33,262 nucleotides of DNA from Oscillospiraceae bacterium (GCA_017518255.1 JAFWVK010000073.1:1-33262), one strand, 5' to 3'; shown: positions 7,026-15,756, counted from the first letter of the stretch. Notes: generated by a model not told the origin, from the letters alone. Numbers and translations are program-made.

Positions 7026-8425
7026 GGCTCTGAGCTCCCGGATTGAATTCCGTTTTTATCTTTTACTGCCTGCTGATAAATCTGCAAATTGGCATTGTAA
7101 TCAACCGCCAGAACCATCTGACCGTTCGGCGCGGTCTGATCGGAAAAGGTTCCGTCTGCCGGAAGGCGAAGCGATTGTCTGTCATAAGAAAACAGAATAA
7201 ACGGCAGTTTCAGCGAATACCAATACATTTTTTTGCCGCTGATATTGGTCGTGAGGTTCGGCGTCGAGTTGCCGAGAATCCGGAGCAGCGCGGTCGGTCT
7301 GAGATGCTTAAACTTGTTCAGCAGAATCTGCATGATATTCCGCTGCCGTTCCGTCCGCTCGAAATCTGCATTTCCGACATGCCGGATTCTTGCGTATGAC
7401 AAAGCCTGTTTTCCGTTCAGAACGAAGGTTCCGCCGCTTGGGAGAAAATCGGCTTTTGCATCGTCGCCCATGATTTCATTGACTTCGGTTTCAAGTATCT
7501 GATTGATTGCTTCCGCCTCACGGTCGCTGATTTTTACCTTGATTCCGCCGGCTGCATCTGCAATCCGGACAAAGCCTTTGAAGTTGATGCAGATGTATTC
7601 ATCGACACGGATTCCGAAATTATTGATGACGGTGTCCATCAGGAGTGTCGGACCGCCGTAGGCATACGCGGCATTCAACTTGTCAGCACCGTGCCCCGGA
7701 ATATTCACATAGCAGTCACGCATCAGCGAGGAGACTGTCAGCGTGCTGTTGTGCCTGCTGAAGCTCAGAAGCATAATCGTGTCAGCTCTTCCGCGTTCCT
7801 TGCCGCGGGAATCCGTTCCGATCAGCAGAATGTTTTTTACTTTGCTGTCTTTCTCCGCGATTGTGGAGGTGATGTGGCGTTCGCCGGTCTTTTCACTGTG
7901 AATCTTGCGGATTGCCAGTATGGAAATGACGGAATATATACAGAAGATTGTAAAGAAAAAGCTCAGAACGGAAATGCACAGGCGCCGCAGGCAGCTGTGT
8001 TTTCTGCGCCGGTGTTTCTTCTTCCGTTTGACCGGCTGCGGCTCTTCATCGCGGAATTCTTCCGGCTGTTCATATTGCGGAGGCGGCGTATAAACCGGAG
8101 CGGGAACGGGCTCCTGAGGGTATCCGTCCCATGAGGCTCTGCGAATGCCTGCCTGCGGCGGCGGCTGTAATACCCGCCTTTGCTGCTGCATTCCGCTTTG
8201 TCTGGGCTGCTGCATTGCACGTTCACGCTGCCTGTTTTGCATTTCGCTGTTCCGTGTGCCGCTTTGCGGGACGCTTCGCTGTCTTCCGTTTGCTGCCTGT
8301 TCCGGACTGCTTCGTAATTGCTGCGGTACAGGCGGGGCAGCTCCGGGATATCCGTTCTGCGGCATTTGTTCCCGTTTGGGTACAGGGATTTCTCTGGTAT
8401 CAGACATTCCGTTTTGTATGCTCAT
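7022..8425 (-). CDS. LCP family cell-wall polymer ligase (LytR-CpsA-Psr)
   Basis: LCP proteins attach teichoic acids or other glycopolymers from a lipid carrier to peptidoglycan at the outer membrane face. This one has 467 residues: a long Pro/Gln/Arg-rich cytoplasmic N-terminus (1-130), a basic stretch KRKKKHRRRKH, one membrane segment (about 145-172) and the LCP domain from about 197 (KNILLIGTDSR, RADTIMLLS, SLMRDCYVNIPGHG, KLNAAYAYGG). The conserved Arg and Asp residues that bind the pyrophosphate lipid are present. It starts at 8425 with AAAGGATG upstream and has a near-consensus promoter. The disordered cytoplasmic extension of about 140 residues is longer than usual. It overlaps the WYL gene by four bases. 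Confidence 0.9.
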   Translation of the reverse strand: MSIQNGMSDTREIPVPKREQMPQNGYPGAAPPVPQQLRSSPEQAANGRQRSVPQSGTRNSEMQNRQRERAMQQPRQSGMQQQRRVLQPPPQAGIRRASWDGYPQEPVPAPVYTPPPQYEQPEEFRDEEPQPVKRKKKHRRRKHSCLRRLCISVLSFFFTIFCIYSVISILAIRKIHSEKTGERHITSTIAEKDSKVKNILLIGTDSRGKERGRADTIMLLSFSRHNSTLTVSSLMRDCYVNIPGHGADKLNAAYAYGGPTLLMDTVINNFGIRVDEYICINFKGFVRIADAAGGIKVKISDREAEAINQILETEVNEIMGDDAKADFLPSGGTFVLNGKQALSYARIRHVGNADFERTERQRNIMQILLNKFKHLRPTALLRILGNSTPNLTTNISGKKMYWYSLKLPFILFSYDRQSLRLPADGTFSDQTAPNGQMVLAVDYNANLQIYQQAVKDKNGIQSGSSEP

Positions 8426-8480
8426 TCGCTGTCATCCTTTCGGTTCTGTTCGCGGTTTATCCGCGCTTTTATCTGTTTCT

Positions 8481-8509
8481 ATTATATCAGGCGTGCCGTT
8501 TTGTGTCAA
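8481..8509 (-). promoter_or_regulatory. Sigma-A promoter of the LCP-WYL operon
   Basis: Consensus TTGACA (8504-8509) and TATAAT (8481-8486) on the minus strand with 17 bases between them, about 50 bases before the LCP start. Confidence 0.85.
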
Positions 8510-8559
8510 GGATTCTGCGTGAATCCGTTCTGATTTGAAATCTGTTTGTTACCGTTTTT

Positions 8560-8575
8560 TGTTCCACGTGAAACA
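8560..8575. promoter_or_regulatory. parS: parS centromere site
   Basis: TGTTCCACGTGAAACA matches the 16-bp ParB (Spo0J) binding site TGTTNCACGTGAAACA at every defined position and is identical to the site inside Bacillus subtilis spo0J. It lies between rsmG and the LCP promoter, near where parA and parB usually follow rsmG. It marks this region as origin-proximal. Confidence 0.9.
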
Positions 8576-8588
8576 GGATAACAGAACA

Positions 8589-8629
8589 AATGTTCAGCCG
8601 CCGACCGGTCCCGGAAAGCAGCTGAACAT
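8589..8629 (-). terminator. Hairpin after rsmG, probable weak terminator
   Basis: ATGTTCAGC (8590-8598) and GCTGAACAT (8621-8629) form a 9-bp stem directly behind the rsmG stop codon. The loop holds the palindrome GACCGGTC. The U tract on the minus strand is poor (UUUGUU), so termination may be incomplete. Confidence 0.5.
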
Positions 8630-8631
8630 GA

Positions 8632-9348
8632 TTATAACGGGTTTCGTTTGATTTTTGCATAGCGCCTCGGATACTGTTCCGGTGTCGGCGCGGATTTCCG
8701 GACGGTCACAAGTGTTTTCGGCTCCCCTTCCAGCTCGTAAACGGTCACTTCCGGCGGATCACCGCCGAGGACAGCCGATGCGCTGTCAAAGCGCTCTGCT
8801 TCCATGGAAAAGCTCCTGCCTTTCAGAGCAATCAGCCTCCCGCCGGTTCTCAGAAACGGGAATGCCAGCTCGGAAAGCACCGAGCCGCTCGCCATTGCGC
8901 GGGAAACGGCACAGTCATAGGCTTCGCGCTGCCCTGCTTTGCAAATGAATTCCTCTGCCCTTGCGCATACCGCCTGCACATTGAGTGACAACTGCCGCAC
9001 CGCATCTTTGCAGAATTCAATCTTTCGCATTTCGCTGTCCAGCAATGTGATTTGCAGAGAGGGATTCAGAATGGCAAGCGGGATGCCGGGAATTCCTCCG
9101 CCGGTTCCGATATCAATTATTTTCGACGAATCAGGCAGATATCTCAGGATATATGCCGCATCGAGGAAATGCCGCGTCCACATCTCATGTAATGTTGTGC
9201 CGGAGGTCAGATTTTGTACTTCTGATGCCTGTCTCAGCAGATCCCCGTATCGTTCCAGCTGAAAAAAGGCGTCTTCTGTCAGCGGAATCTGATAAGCTGC
9301 AAAGAGCTTTTCCATGTGCTGATAAGTGTTATTCTCCACTGTATCCAC
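8632..9348 (-). CDS. rsmG: 16S rRNA (guanine527-N7)-methyltransferase RsmG
   Basis: Methylates G527 of 16S rRNA with S-adenosylmethionine. About 238 residues, the usual length. The SAM-binding motif is IDIGTGGGIPGIPLAI, followed by LLDSEMRKIEFCKD and the acidic VCARAEEF motif; the SRAMAS and LKG motifs of the family are also present. It overlaps the end of mnmG by 20 bases. The first possible start is GTG at 9348; a second in-frame GTG at 9339 (AGGTGG five bases upstream) and an ATG at 9315 are alternatives. Last gene of the mnmE-mnmG-rsmG series; the family order continues with parA-parB, which are missing here. Confidence 0.93.
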   Translation of the reverse strand: MDTVENNTYQHMEKLFAAYQIPLTEDAFFQLERYGDLLRQASEVQNLTSGTTLHEMWTRHFLDAAYILRYLPDSSKIIDIGTGGGIPGIPLAILNPSLQITLLDSEMRKIEFCKDAVRQLSLNVQAVCARAEEFICKAGQREAYDCAVSRAMASGSVLSELAFPFLRTGGRLIALKGRSFSMEAERFDSASAVLGGDPPEVTVYELEGEPKTLVTVRKSAPTPEQYPRRYAKIKRNPL

Positions 9349-11209
9349 CTGCTTTCAGCCATGTCATCAGAATGGAGATGTCTGCCGGGGATACGCCGGA
9401 AACGGAGGCAGCCTGTGCCAGCTGTTCGGGCTTGATGCGCGAGAGCTTCTCGATTGCCTCAGAGGACAGACCGTGGACCGTTGTGTAGTCAAGGTCCAGC
9501 GGCAGCCGGATTCGCGAAAGCTCCTCCAGATGCCGGTTTTGCTGATTCTGCCGCTCAATATACATTTCATAGCGGATCCGGTTCGCGACTTCTTCCGCTT
9601 CAATCTCGTTCAGCGCGAAATCTGTACCGAGAATCTGCCGTATTTCGGAAAACTGAATCTGCGGTCTGCGCAGGAGTGCATCCAGCTTCGTTTTTTGCGT
9701 AATCGGGCTTGTCCCTTTTTCGTTCAGGTAGGCGTTTATTTCATCCGGCAGGACTGATGTGCGGTGAATGATGTCAATGGCTTCGTAAATATGCTGCAAT
9801 TTGGCTTCAAATGCCTGCTTCCGTGCTGCCCCGATGAGCCTGTACTCGCAGCCGATCGGTGTCAGGCGTTCATCGGCATTTCCGTGACGCAGGGAGAGCC
9901 GGTATTCGCTGCGTGCAGTCATCATCCGGTAGGGGTCGTCGGTTCCTTTTGTAACCAAATCATCAATCAGTGTGCCGATATAAGAGCTTTTGCGGGAAAG
10001 CTCCAATTGCTTTTCATTCAAAACATACGCAGATGCGTTGATTCCGGCAATCAATCCCTGAGCTGCCGCTTCTTCGTATCCGGATGTACCGTTGAATTGC
10101 CCTGCGGAATACAATCCGTGAAAATCTCTGAATGCGAGGGTGTGGAGCAGCGCAGTCGGATTGATGCAGTCGTATTCAATGGCATATGCAGAACGCATAA
10201 TTTCAATGTTTTCAAATCCGCTGACTGTGCGGAGCATCTCTGACTGCACAAATTCGGGCAGAGAGGTGCTGAAACCCTGTAAATACATTTCTTCGGAATC
10301 GGTTCCGGTCGGTTCGACAAAAATCTGATGCTGCTCACGGCTTGCAAAGCGTATGACCTTGTCTTCAATCGACGGGCAATAGCGCGGACCGATTCCGTGA
10401 ATCATTCCGCTGTAAAGCGGCGATTCACTAAGGTTCTTCCGGATTACATCGTGTGTCCGTGCGTTCGTGTTGGCGATATAGCAAATCGCATCATTGCGGA
10501 CGCTTCCGCGTTTCGCCGTAAAAGAAAAGGGCTGTGGATTCGGATCACCATACTGTGCTTTCAGTTTGGTATAGTCGATGCTCCGGCGGTGAACGCGGCA
10601 TGGTGTGCCGGTTTTGAATCGCCGCAGTTTAATACCGCTTGATTCGAGTGAATCTGAGAGATATGCAGCTGGCAGACAGGCATCCGGACCGCTTTCGCGG
10701 CTCTTTTTTCCGATATACACGGTTCCTCTGAGAAATGTACCTGCACAAATTACGACGGCTTTGCATTCGTATACACCGCCGAAGCTGTTTACTACTCCGG
10801 TTACGGTTTTGTTTTCATCTGTCAGTATGTCGGTGGCTTCTGCCTGAATCACATGCAGATTATCAGTAGTTTCGACGATTTTTTTCGTATACAGATGATA
10901 CAGTGCGCGGTCAGCCTGAGCGCGGGGGCTGTGCACAGAAACTCCTTTGCTGAGGTTGAGCATCCGCATTTGAATACAGCAGGCATCCCCTGCCTCGCCC
11001 ATAACACCGCCGAGCGCATCAATCTCCCGGACAAGATGCCCCTTTGCGCTGCCGCCGATCGACGGATTGCATGGCATATTCCCGATATGATCGAGCGAAA
11101 TGGTCATCAGCGCGGTTTTGCAGCCGCGTTTTGCCGAAGCGACGGCTGCCTCAATGCCGGCATGACCGGCGCCGATTACAATTACGTCAAACGAACCAAG
11201 ATTCGTCAT
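9329..11209 (-). CDS. mnmG: tRNA uridine-34 carboxymethylaminomethyl modification protein MnmG
   Basis: FAD-dependent partner of MnmE; together they install the cmnm5 group on U34 of tRNAs that read NNA/NNG codons. 626 residues, full length. The Rossmann FAD motif VIGAGHAGIEAA is at the N-terminus, PCNPSIGG follows (conserved catalytic Cys), and RRFKTGTPCR and GTSGYEEAAAQG are clear family signatures. The C-terminal helical domain that binds MnmE is present. The start at 11209 has GAGGTGA upstream. It lies 97 bases downstream of mnmE, and that gap contains the two parS-like boxes. Confidence 0.96.
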   Translation of the reverse strand: MTNLGSFDVIVIGAGHAGIEAAVASAKRGCKTALMTISLDHIGNMPCNPSIGGSAKGHLVREIDALGGVMGEAGDACCIQMRMLNLSKGVSVHSPRAQADRALYHLYTKKIVETTDNLHVIQAEATDILTDENKTVTGVVNSFGGVYECKAVVICAGTFLRGTVYIGKKSRESGPDACLPAAYLSDSLESSGIKLRRFKTGTPCRVHRRSIDYTKLKAQYGDPNPQPFSFTAKRGSVRNDAICYIANTNARTHDVIRKNLSESPLYSGMIHGIGPRYCPSIEDKVIRFASREQHQIFVEPTGTDSEEMYLQGFSTSLPEFVQSEMLRTVSGFENIEIMRSAYAIEYDCINPTALLHTLAFRDFHGLYSAGQFNGTSGYEEAAAQGLIAGINASAYVLNEKQLELSRKSSYIGTLIDDLVTKGTDDPYRMMTARSEYRLSLRHGNADERLTPIGCEYRLIGAARKQAFEAKLQHIYEAIDIIHRTSVLPDEINAYLNEKGTSPITQKTKLDALLRRPQIQFSEIRQILGTDFALNEIEAEEVANRIRYEMYIERQNQQNRHLEELSRIRLPLDLDYTTVHGLSSEAIEKLSRIKPEQLAQAASVSGVSPADISILMTWLKAGGYSGE

Positions 11210-11222
11210 TCTATCACCTCAA

Positions 11223-11238
11223 TGTTCCATGTGGAACA
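11223..11238. promoter_or_regulatory. Degenerate parS-like box 1
   Basis: TGTTCCATGTGGAACA is identical to the box at 11285-11300. Against TGTTNCACGTGAAACA it differs at two defined positions, one in the centre (ATGT for ACGT) and one in the right arm (GGAACA for GAAACA). It is weaker than the site at 8560 and ParB binding is uncertain. Confidence 0.5.
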
Positions 11239-11284
11239 ATTTTCGATTGTATTTGTGTTTCACACCGGTGTTTCGCACGTATTT

Positions 11285-11300
11285 TGTTCCATGTGGAACA
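11285..11300. promoter_or_regulatory. Degenerate parS-like box 2
   Basis: Exact copy of the box 62 bases away. The segment between the two boxes has half-site-like direct repeats (GTGTTTCAC and GTGTTTCGC around CACCGGTG). The pairing of two identical palindrome-like boxes in a 97-base gap suggests a protein-binding site. Confidence 0.5.
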
Positions 11301-11305
11301 TTTCG

Positions 11306-12649
11306 TCATTTACCGACACAAAAACGGGAGAAAACGCCGTCAATTGTCTCCTTGGAAACATCTTTTCCGTCAATTTCAGAGAGATGACGCGCCGCAATCT
11401 CCAGATCTACCGAGATTAAATCGGGTTCCCCGTAGGATTCCAGTAAATCCATTGCGCTTTGGACGTGCTTCATTGCGCTTTCTAGGAGCTGATTTTGCCG
11501 TTCATTGACAACAGAAGGCTGATTCGGAACAATTTCCGGGAATAATTGCTGTAAATGCTTCAGCAAACCGTCAAAAGGCGGGTCGGCAATCATGGAACAA
11601 GGGAGAAGATGCGGAAAATCAACGTCCGGTTCAGTGCTGTTCAGATCCGTCTTGTTCCACAGTATGACCGTTTTCGTGTCTTCGCACTGTTTCAGCACTT
11701 CGCGATCTTCTTTAGTTATACCGACTGATGCATCAATAACATACAGAACTAAATCTGCTGTCGAAAGCGCTTTCATTGCCTGCTCAATTCCGATGGTTTC
11801 GATTTCGTTTTCAGTCTCGCGAATACCGGCAGTGTCCGAAACCAGCAGCGTGTATGCGCCGACTTTTACCTGCTCTGTGATAACATCCCTCGTTGTTCCG
11901 GCGATACTTGTAACAATGCTCCGGTTTACGCCGCAGAGCCAGTTCATCACAGAGGATTTTCCGGCGTTTGGTTTTCCGAGCAGGACTGTCCGGATACCTT
12001 GCAGATATATTTTTCCGTCCCGGTAATGCTTTGACATGTCGGAAAGTTTATTGTATATATCACGTATCTGCGTGAATAATCTGCTGCTGTCAAGCTCTTC
12101 CGGAAACTGCTCTGCATCGTCAAGCCAGTAGGCAAGCGCAGACAGAATCCCGATCAGCTCATCCGCAATCGCGTTCATTTGTCTGCTCAGTCTGCCTTCT
12201 TTTACAAGGTTTGCTTGATGCAAAGCCGCTTTGCCGTCCGCTTCGATGACATTCATGACTGCTTCAGCCTGCGATAAAGAGAGCTTTCCGTTCAGAAATG
12301 CACGTTTTGTAAATTCGCCTGCGCCTGCCGGAACCGCCCCGTTTTTGAGGACAAGATGCAGAATTTCGTTTGTCAGATAAAGCCCGCCGTGACATGTGAT
12401 TTCGACGGTGTCCTCACCGGTATAGCTGTGCGGCGCGCGGAAAACGGTCAGAATCACGTCATCAATTCGCTCATTTCCGTCGCAAATATACCCGTAGGCG
12501 CAGGTATATCCGCGCATTTCCGATACTTTTACCTGATTCGTCGCATAGAACAAATGTTCTGCGACTGCAATGGATTTTTCACCTGATATCCGGATCATCG
12601 AAATTCCGCCGACTGCCGGCGGAGTTGAAATTGCAGCAATTGTACTCAT
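11306..12649 (-). CDS. mnmE: tRNA modification GTPase MnmE
   Basis: GTPase partner of MnmG. 447 residues: N-terminal tetrahydrofolate-binding domain (TIAAISTPPAVGGISMIRISG), helical domain, and inserted G domain with G1 GKPNAGKSS, G2 TSIAGTTRD, G3 DTAGI and G4 NKTD. The C-terminal FCVGK box carries the conserved Cys and matches the family end FCIGK. The start at 12649 is supported by TTGGAG and by the match of MSTIAAISTPP to the family; the open frame from 12676 includes the preceding terminator and is not used. A terminator separates it from jag, so it may have an additional promoter inside jag. Confidence 0.96.
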   Translation of the reverse strand: MSTIAAISTPPAVGGISMIRISGEKSIAVAEHLFYATNQVKVSEMRGYTCAYGYICDGNERIDDVILTVFRAPHSYTGEDTVEITCHGGLYLTNEILHLVLKNGAVPAGAGEFTKRAFLNGKLSLSQAEAVMNVIEADGKAALHQANLVKEGRLSRQMNAIADELIGILSALAYWLDDAEQFPEELDSSRLFTQIRDIYNKLSDMSKHYRDGKIYLQGIRTVLLGKPNAGKSSVMNWLCGVNRSIVTSIAGTTRDVITEQVKVGAYTLLVSDTAGIRETENEIETIGIEQAMKALSTADLVLYVIDASVGITKEDREVLKQCEDTKTVILWNKTDLNSTEPDVDFPHLLPCSMIADPPFDGLLKHLQQLFPEIVPNQPSVVNERQNQLLESAMKHVQSAMDLLESYGEPDLISVDLEIAARHLSEIDGKDVSKETIDGVFSRFCVGK

Positions 12650-12662
12650 AATTACTCCAAAG

Positions 12663-12690
12663 AAAAAGGGCAGCAAAGCCGCCCTTTTTT
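12663..12690 (-). terminator. Terminator between jag and mnmE
   Basis: A 7-bp stem with UUU loop (12668-12674 with 12678-12684) that is complete only in minus-strand RNA (a G-U pair that would be A-C on the other strand), followed by UUUUU. It sits between the jag stop and the mnmE start. Confidence 0.7.
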
Positions 12691-12694
12691 CATA

Positions 12695-13708
12695 TCAGAA
12701 ATCAATCTTGCCGTAGACGCCCGCATTGAGTGCATCTTCCGGCTTCGGACGTTTATAATCCTTTTCAAAGCTTGTCGAAAGATCGAGCTTTCTGGGTCCC
12801 TCACCGGAAGGTCTCCGCTCTCTGCGGTCACGGTCGTTCCGTCTGCCTCTGCGTTCACCGCGCTCGCGGTCAAATTTGCCGCCGCCGCTGCGGAAGCTAC
12901 GGGCATTCTTGTCATCACGCTTGTATGCCGGTGCGGAATCGTTGGTGATAATCACCTTTCTGTTCGGCTCTTCGCCGGTTGAATGCGATGAAACACCCTC
13001 GATTTCGGTGATTGCGGAGTGAATGATTCTTCGTTCATAGGGATTCATCGGTTCGAGAACGATGCTTCTTCCGGTTTTCAGGACGCTTTTGCTGATGCGC
13101 TGTGCAAGTTCCTGAAGTGCTTTCCGGCGTTTTTCGCGGTAGCCGCAGGTGTCAATTGTCAGGCGGACATAGTCTTTGTCACCGCGGTTTGCGATCATAG
13201 AGGTCAGATACTGGAGTGCATCCAGTGTATCGCCGCGTCTGCCGATCAGAGAACCGGCATTTTCGCCTTTCAGTTCAAAGAAAATACCGTTTTCAAGTCT
13301 TCCCTCACAGGTTACGCCGGGGGCGAGCTTGCTGAGTACGTTCTCAAGATATGCGGCACCTGCTGCCATTTTTTCAAGCATCAGCTCAGGAGAAACCTCA
13401 GTTTTTCCGTCCTCCGTCGTTTCGGAAACGGTTTGCTCTTCCGCTGCCTCTGTTTCGGGTTCTTGTTCTTCTTCATTGGCAGGGATTGCATATTCTGTTG
13501 TGCCTTCGCCTTCGTCCTCGTCAGGAATTACCGGCACATAGCTGGCTTCGATCCTGTACTCTTCCTTTTTGCCGAATAATCCGCCCAGCAGAGAACGCTT
13601 CGGCTCTTCCAGAATCGTGAAAGTGATGTCAGCAGCGGGCACGCCGAATGCATCGGCGGCTTTCTGCTTTGCCTCTTCAATGCTCGGCGCGGAAAAAATT
13701 CCGGTCAT
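12695..13708 (-). CDS. jag: RNA-binding protein KhpB/Jag
   Basis: 337 residues. N-terminal Jag-N domain (residues 1-55, ending LLGGLFGKKEEY), an acidic linker of about 50 residues, a KH domain with the RNA-binding loop SLIGRRGDTLDALQYL, an R3H domain with NPYERRIIHSAI, and an Arg/Asp-rich tail. Members bind RNA and, together with KhpA, influence cell division and elongation in streptococci. The place between yidC and mnmE is the conserved one. The start at 13708 has GGGAG upstream. The Arg-rich tail (RGERRGRRNDRDRRERR) is longer than in the typical protein. Confidence 0.92.
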   Translation of the reverse strand: MTGIFSAPSIEEAKQKAADAFGVPAADITFTILEEPKRSLLGGLFGKKEEYRIEASYVPVIPDEDEGEGTTEYAIPANEEEQEPETEAAEEQTVSETTEDGKTEVSPELMLEKMAAGAAYLENVLSKLAPGVTCEGRLENGIFFELKGENAGSLIGRRGDTLDALQYLTSMIANRGDKDYVRLTIDTCGYREKRRKALQELAQRISKSVLKTGRSIVLEPMNPYERRIIHSAITEIEGVSSHSTGEEPNRKVIITNDSAPAYKRDDKNARSFRSGGGKFDRERGERRGRRNDRDRRERRPSGEGPRKLDLSTSFEKDYKRPKPEDALNAGVYGKIDF

Positions 13709-13747
13709 CTGTATCAGCTCCCTTCATATTCCAATACCGAATGAAAA

Positions 13748-14893
13748 TTACGATTCTTCGTCAGAATCCTCTTCCTCCGGTAATGATTCTCCGTATTTCA
13801 AAGCGGCACGTTTTCTCGCCGCTTCAATCAGCTTTTTCTCATATTCTGCGCGTTCCTTGCGGCTCATGCCGTCGTCGCCGTCCGCATAGCGCGTGCGGTT
13901 TCCTTCGCCGGCTCTGCCGTTCTGCTGCGCCTGATACTGTGCGGACTGCTCCATCATGCGCTGCATCCACGAGGGACCCTTTGCGAGCTGCTTCTGCTTT
14001 TCCTTTTCGTTGATGCTGAGAAGGCGTTCGCCGGAAAGATATTTATAGAGCAGAAGCGTGACAATCAGGCTGAAGATGGAATTCCAGAGCCAGTACCATG
14101 CAAGACCTGCCGGCATAATCATGCCGAAGTAAATTGTCATCAGCGGTGCGAGGTAGATCATCGCATTCATCATGCAGGAACTCTGTGCCGGATTGTCCGG
14201 GTTTGACTTTTTGCTGTGAGACTGCGAGATCATGGACATTGCAAGCTGTACCAGCGCAGCCGCAACCGGAACGGCAACCAGCATAAATGCTGCGAGTGTC
14301 CATCCGTTTTTCGGATGAAATGTCGGAATGGCAGTGAGGTCGATTCCGAAGATTTTGACATTAAACTTGCTGATTTTTTCAGCAAATCCGCTCATATCGC
14401 CGAACGCGCCCGGCGTATTGCGGTATTTGAGCATAATCAGTTCCGGACGGGCTTTCAGGCTGTTGATTTCAGCCTTGTTGTCGCCGAGAAACTTGGTCAG
14501 CTCAGCCTGAGCCTGTTTCAGAGTGTTTGCATCAACCCGCAGAATAAAGGTCAGCGGCTTCAGAACAACACGGTAAACACCGAACAGCAGGAACATTGTC
14601 AGCAGACTGCTCAGGCAGCCTGCGCTGGGGTTGACGCCCTCCTCGGTATAGAGCCGGTTCTGCTCCTCCTGAAAACGCTGCTGGTTATTGGCAAACGACT
14701 TTCTGAGCTTTGCAAGCCTGCCGGAAAGCAGACCCATGCGAGCCTGATTCACCTGCATTTTATAGGTGCTGCGCAGTGTGATAATTTTAACAAAGACGGT
14801 AAAGATTAAAATGGACAGACCGTAATTATGGACAACCTGATAGATTGCCCACATGACCCATCCGAAAGGAATTGCAATCAGATCGAATAACAA
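13748..14893 (-). CDS. yidC: Membrane protein insertase YidC
   Basis: Inserts membrane proteins with or without Sec. 381 residues, with the conserved YidC core: first segment (GLSILIFTVFVKIITL), a charged cytoplasmic hairpin (about 45-90), then GCLSSLLTMFLLFGVYRVV, AALVQLAMSMI and the C-terminal pair. A basic, Gln/Arg-rich tail follows, as in proteins that contact the ribosome. No lipobox is seen. The start codon is TTG at 14893, chosen because GGAGG lies eight bases before it and the N-terminus then begins with the expected hydrophobic stretch. It lies 48 bases after yidD. Confidence 0.93.
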   Translation of the reverse strand: MLFDLIAIPFGWVMWAIYQVVHNYGLSILIFTVFVKIITLRSTYKMQVNQARMGLLSGRLAKLRKSFANNQQRFQEEQNRLYTEEGVNPSAGCLSSLLTMFLLFGVYRVVLKPLTFILRVDANTLKQAQAELTKFLGDNKAEINSLKARPELIMLKYRNTPGAFGDMSGFAEKISKFNVKIFGIDLTAIPTFHPKNGWTLAAFMLVAVPVAAALVQLAMSMISQSHSKKSNPDNPAQSSCMMNAMIYLAPLMTIYFGMIMPAGLAWYWLWNSIFSLIVTLLLYKYLSGERLLSINEKEKQKQLAKGPSWMQRMMEQSAQYQAQQNGRAGEGNRTRYADGDDGMSRKERAEYEKKLIEAARKRAALKYGESLPEEEDSDEES

Positions 14894-14941
14894 GTGCTGT
14901 TCCTCCGTTCATGAAAAGCATTTGCATGATGCTACATAAAA

Positions 14942-15286
14942 TCAGCGCTTTTCGCGCCATTTGGTTCGCGGTGCGAGCAGCCAGCCGTAGAGCTCCTCTG
15001 CGCGCCGCTGTACCGGAGTAAGCGGGTCGGGCTGCGGGATTTTATGCCGCCCCAGCAGATCGAATTTCAGCGGAACCGGATCCCAGCCGCCTTTTGAAAA
15101 CGGGTTGCATCGGCAGATCCGAAGCGTGCCGAGCCAGATGCCCGGAATGACGCCGAAGCGTTCAATTGCCTGCACCGCATACGCAGAGCAGGACGGACGA
15201 TACCGGCAGACCGCAGGAAAATGCGGCGAAATAAAGCGCCGGTAGCCTCTGATCGGCAGTGTAAAGAGCTTCCGCAGCGGGTTCAT
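14942..15286 (-). CDS. yidD: Membrane protein insertion efficiency factor YidD
   Basis: 114 residues. The signature Y-R-x-x-I-S-P and CRYRPSCSAYAVQAIERFG is clear, as are the second Cys pair in ICRCNPFSKGGWDPVP. YidD is a small peripheral membrane protein that helps YidC. Its ATG overlaps the rnpA stop (ATGA). The C-terminus is about 30 residues longer than the minimal protein. Confidence 0.93.
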   Translation of the reverse strand: MNPLRKLFTLPIRGYRRFISPHFPAVCRYRPSCSAYAVQAIERFGVIPGIWLGTLRICRCNPFSKGGWDPVPLKFDLLGRHKIPQPDPLTPVQRRAEELYGWLLAPRTKWREKR

Positions 15287-15696
15287 GTTGTATGCCTGCC
15301 TGACGGCTGAGAATGCTTCTGCGGTTGCTTCTGGTTCTGTGCACAGGGAATCTCCCCGCTGCTGACGCCCTGACAGTGGCGCACACCTTTTCCGCAGAAT
15401 GACTGTGAAAGAATAACCGATTTTTCCTCCGGCAGCCGGCTTCTTGCAACGACGACCAGATCAATTCCGACCGGCATTTGCAGCTCGGCTGCGGCATATG
15501 CCGCACGGATGATGCGTTTTGCGCGGTTGCGCTTCACGGCATTCCCGATTTTTTTTCCGGCGGTAATTCCGAGGCGGTTATAGGGCAGCTTGTTCGGCAT
15601 GACATAGATCAGTGCAGAACCGAGCGAACAAAAGGCGCCCCTGCGGTAAAGCCGCTGAAAATCTGCATTTTTATTCAGCATCTGCGTAAAAAGCAT
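15283..15696 (-). CDS. rnpA: Ribonuclease P protein component
   Basis: Protein subunit of RNase P, which matures the 5' ends of tRNAs. 137 residues from the chosen start MLFTQMLNKN at 15696 (GGGGGAG ten bases before it); the open frame from 15771 runs into the rpmH terminator. The family signature NRLGITAGKKIGNAVKRNRA-KR is complete. The final 45 residues after VVVARSR are Gln/His/Ser-rich and do not look like the usual last helix, so a divergent or altered C-terminus is possible. It lies behind a strong terminator that follows rpmH and overlaps yidD by four bases. Confidence 0.92.
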   Translation of the reverse strand: MLFTQMLNKNADFQRLYRRGAFCSLGSALIYVMPNKLPYNRLGITAGKKIGNAVKRNRAKRIIRAAYAAAELQMPVGIDLVVVARSRLPEEKSVILSQSFCGKGVRHCQGVSSGEIPCAQNQKQPQKHSQPSGRHTT

Positions 15697-15756
15697 ACAG
15701 CAGCATCTCCCCCGGAAAATCGGTTCCGGCAGCAGCCTGTCCTGTGCCGGTTCAGG

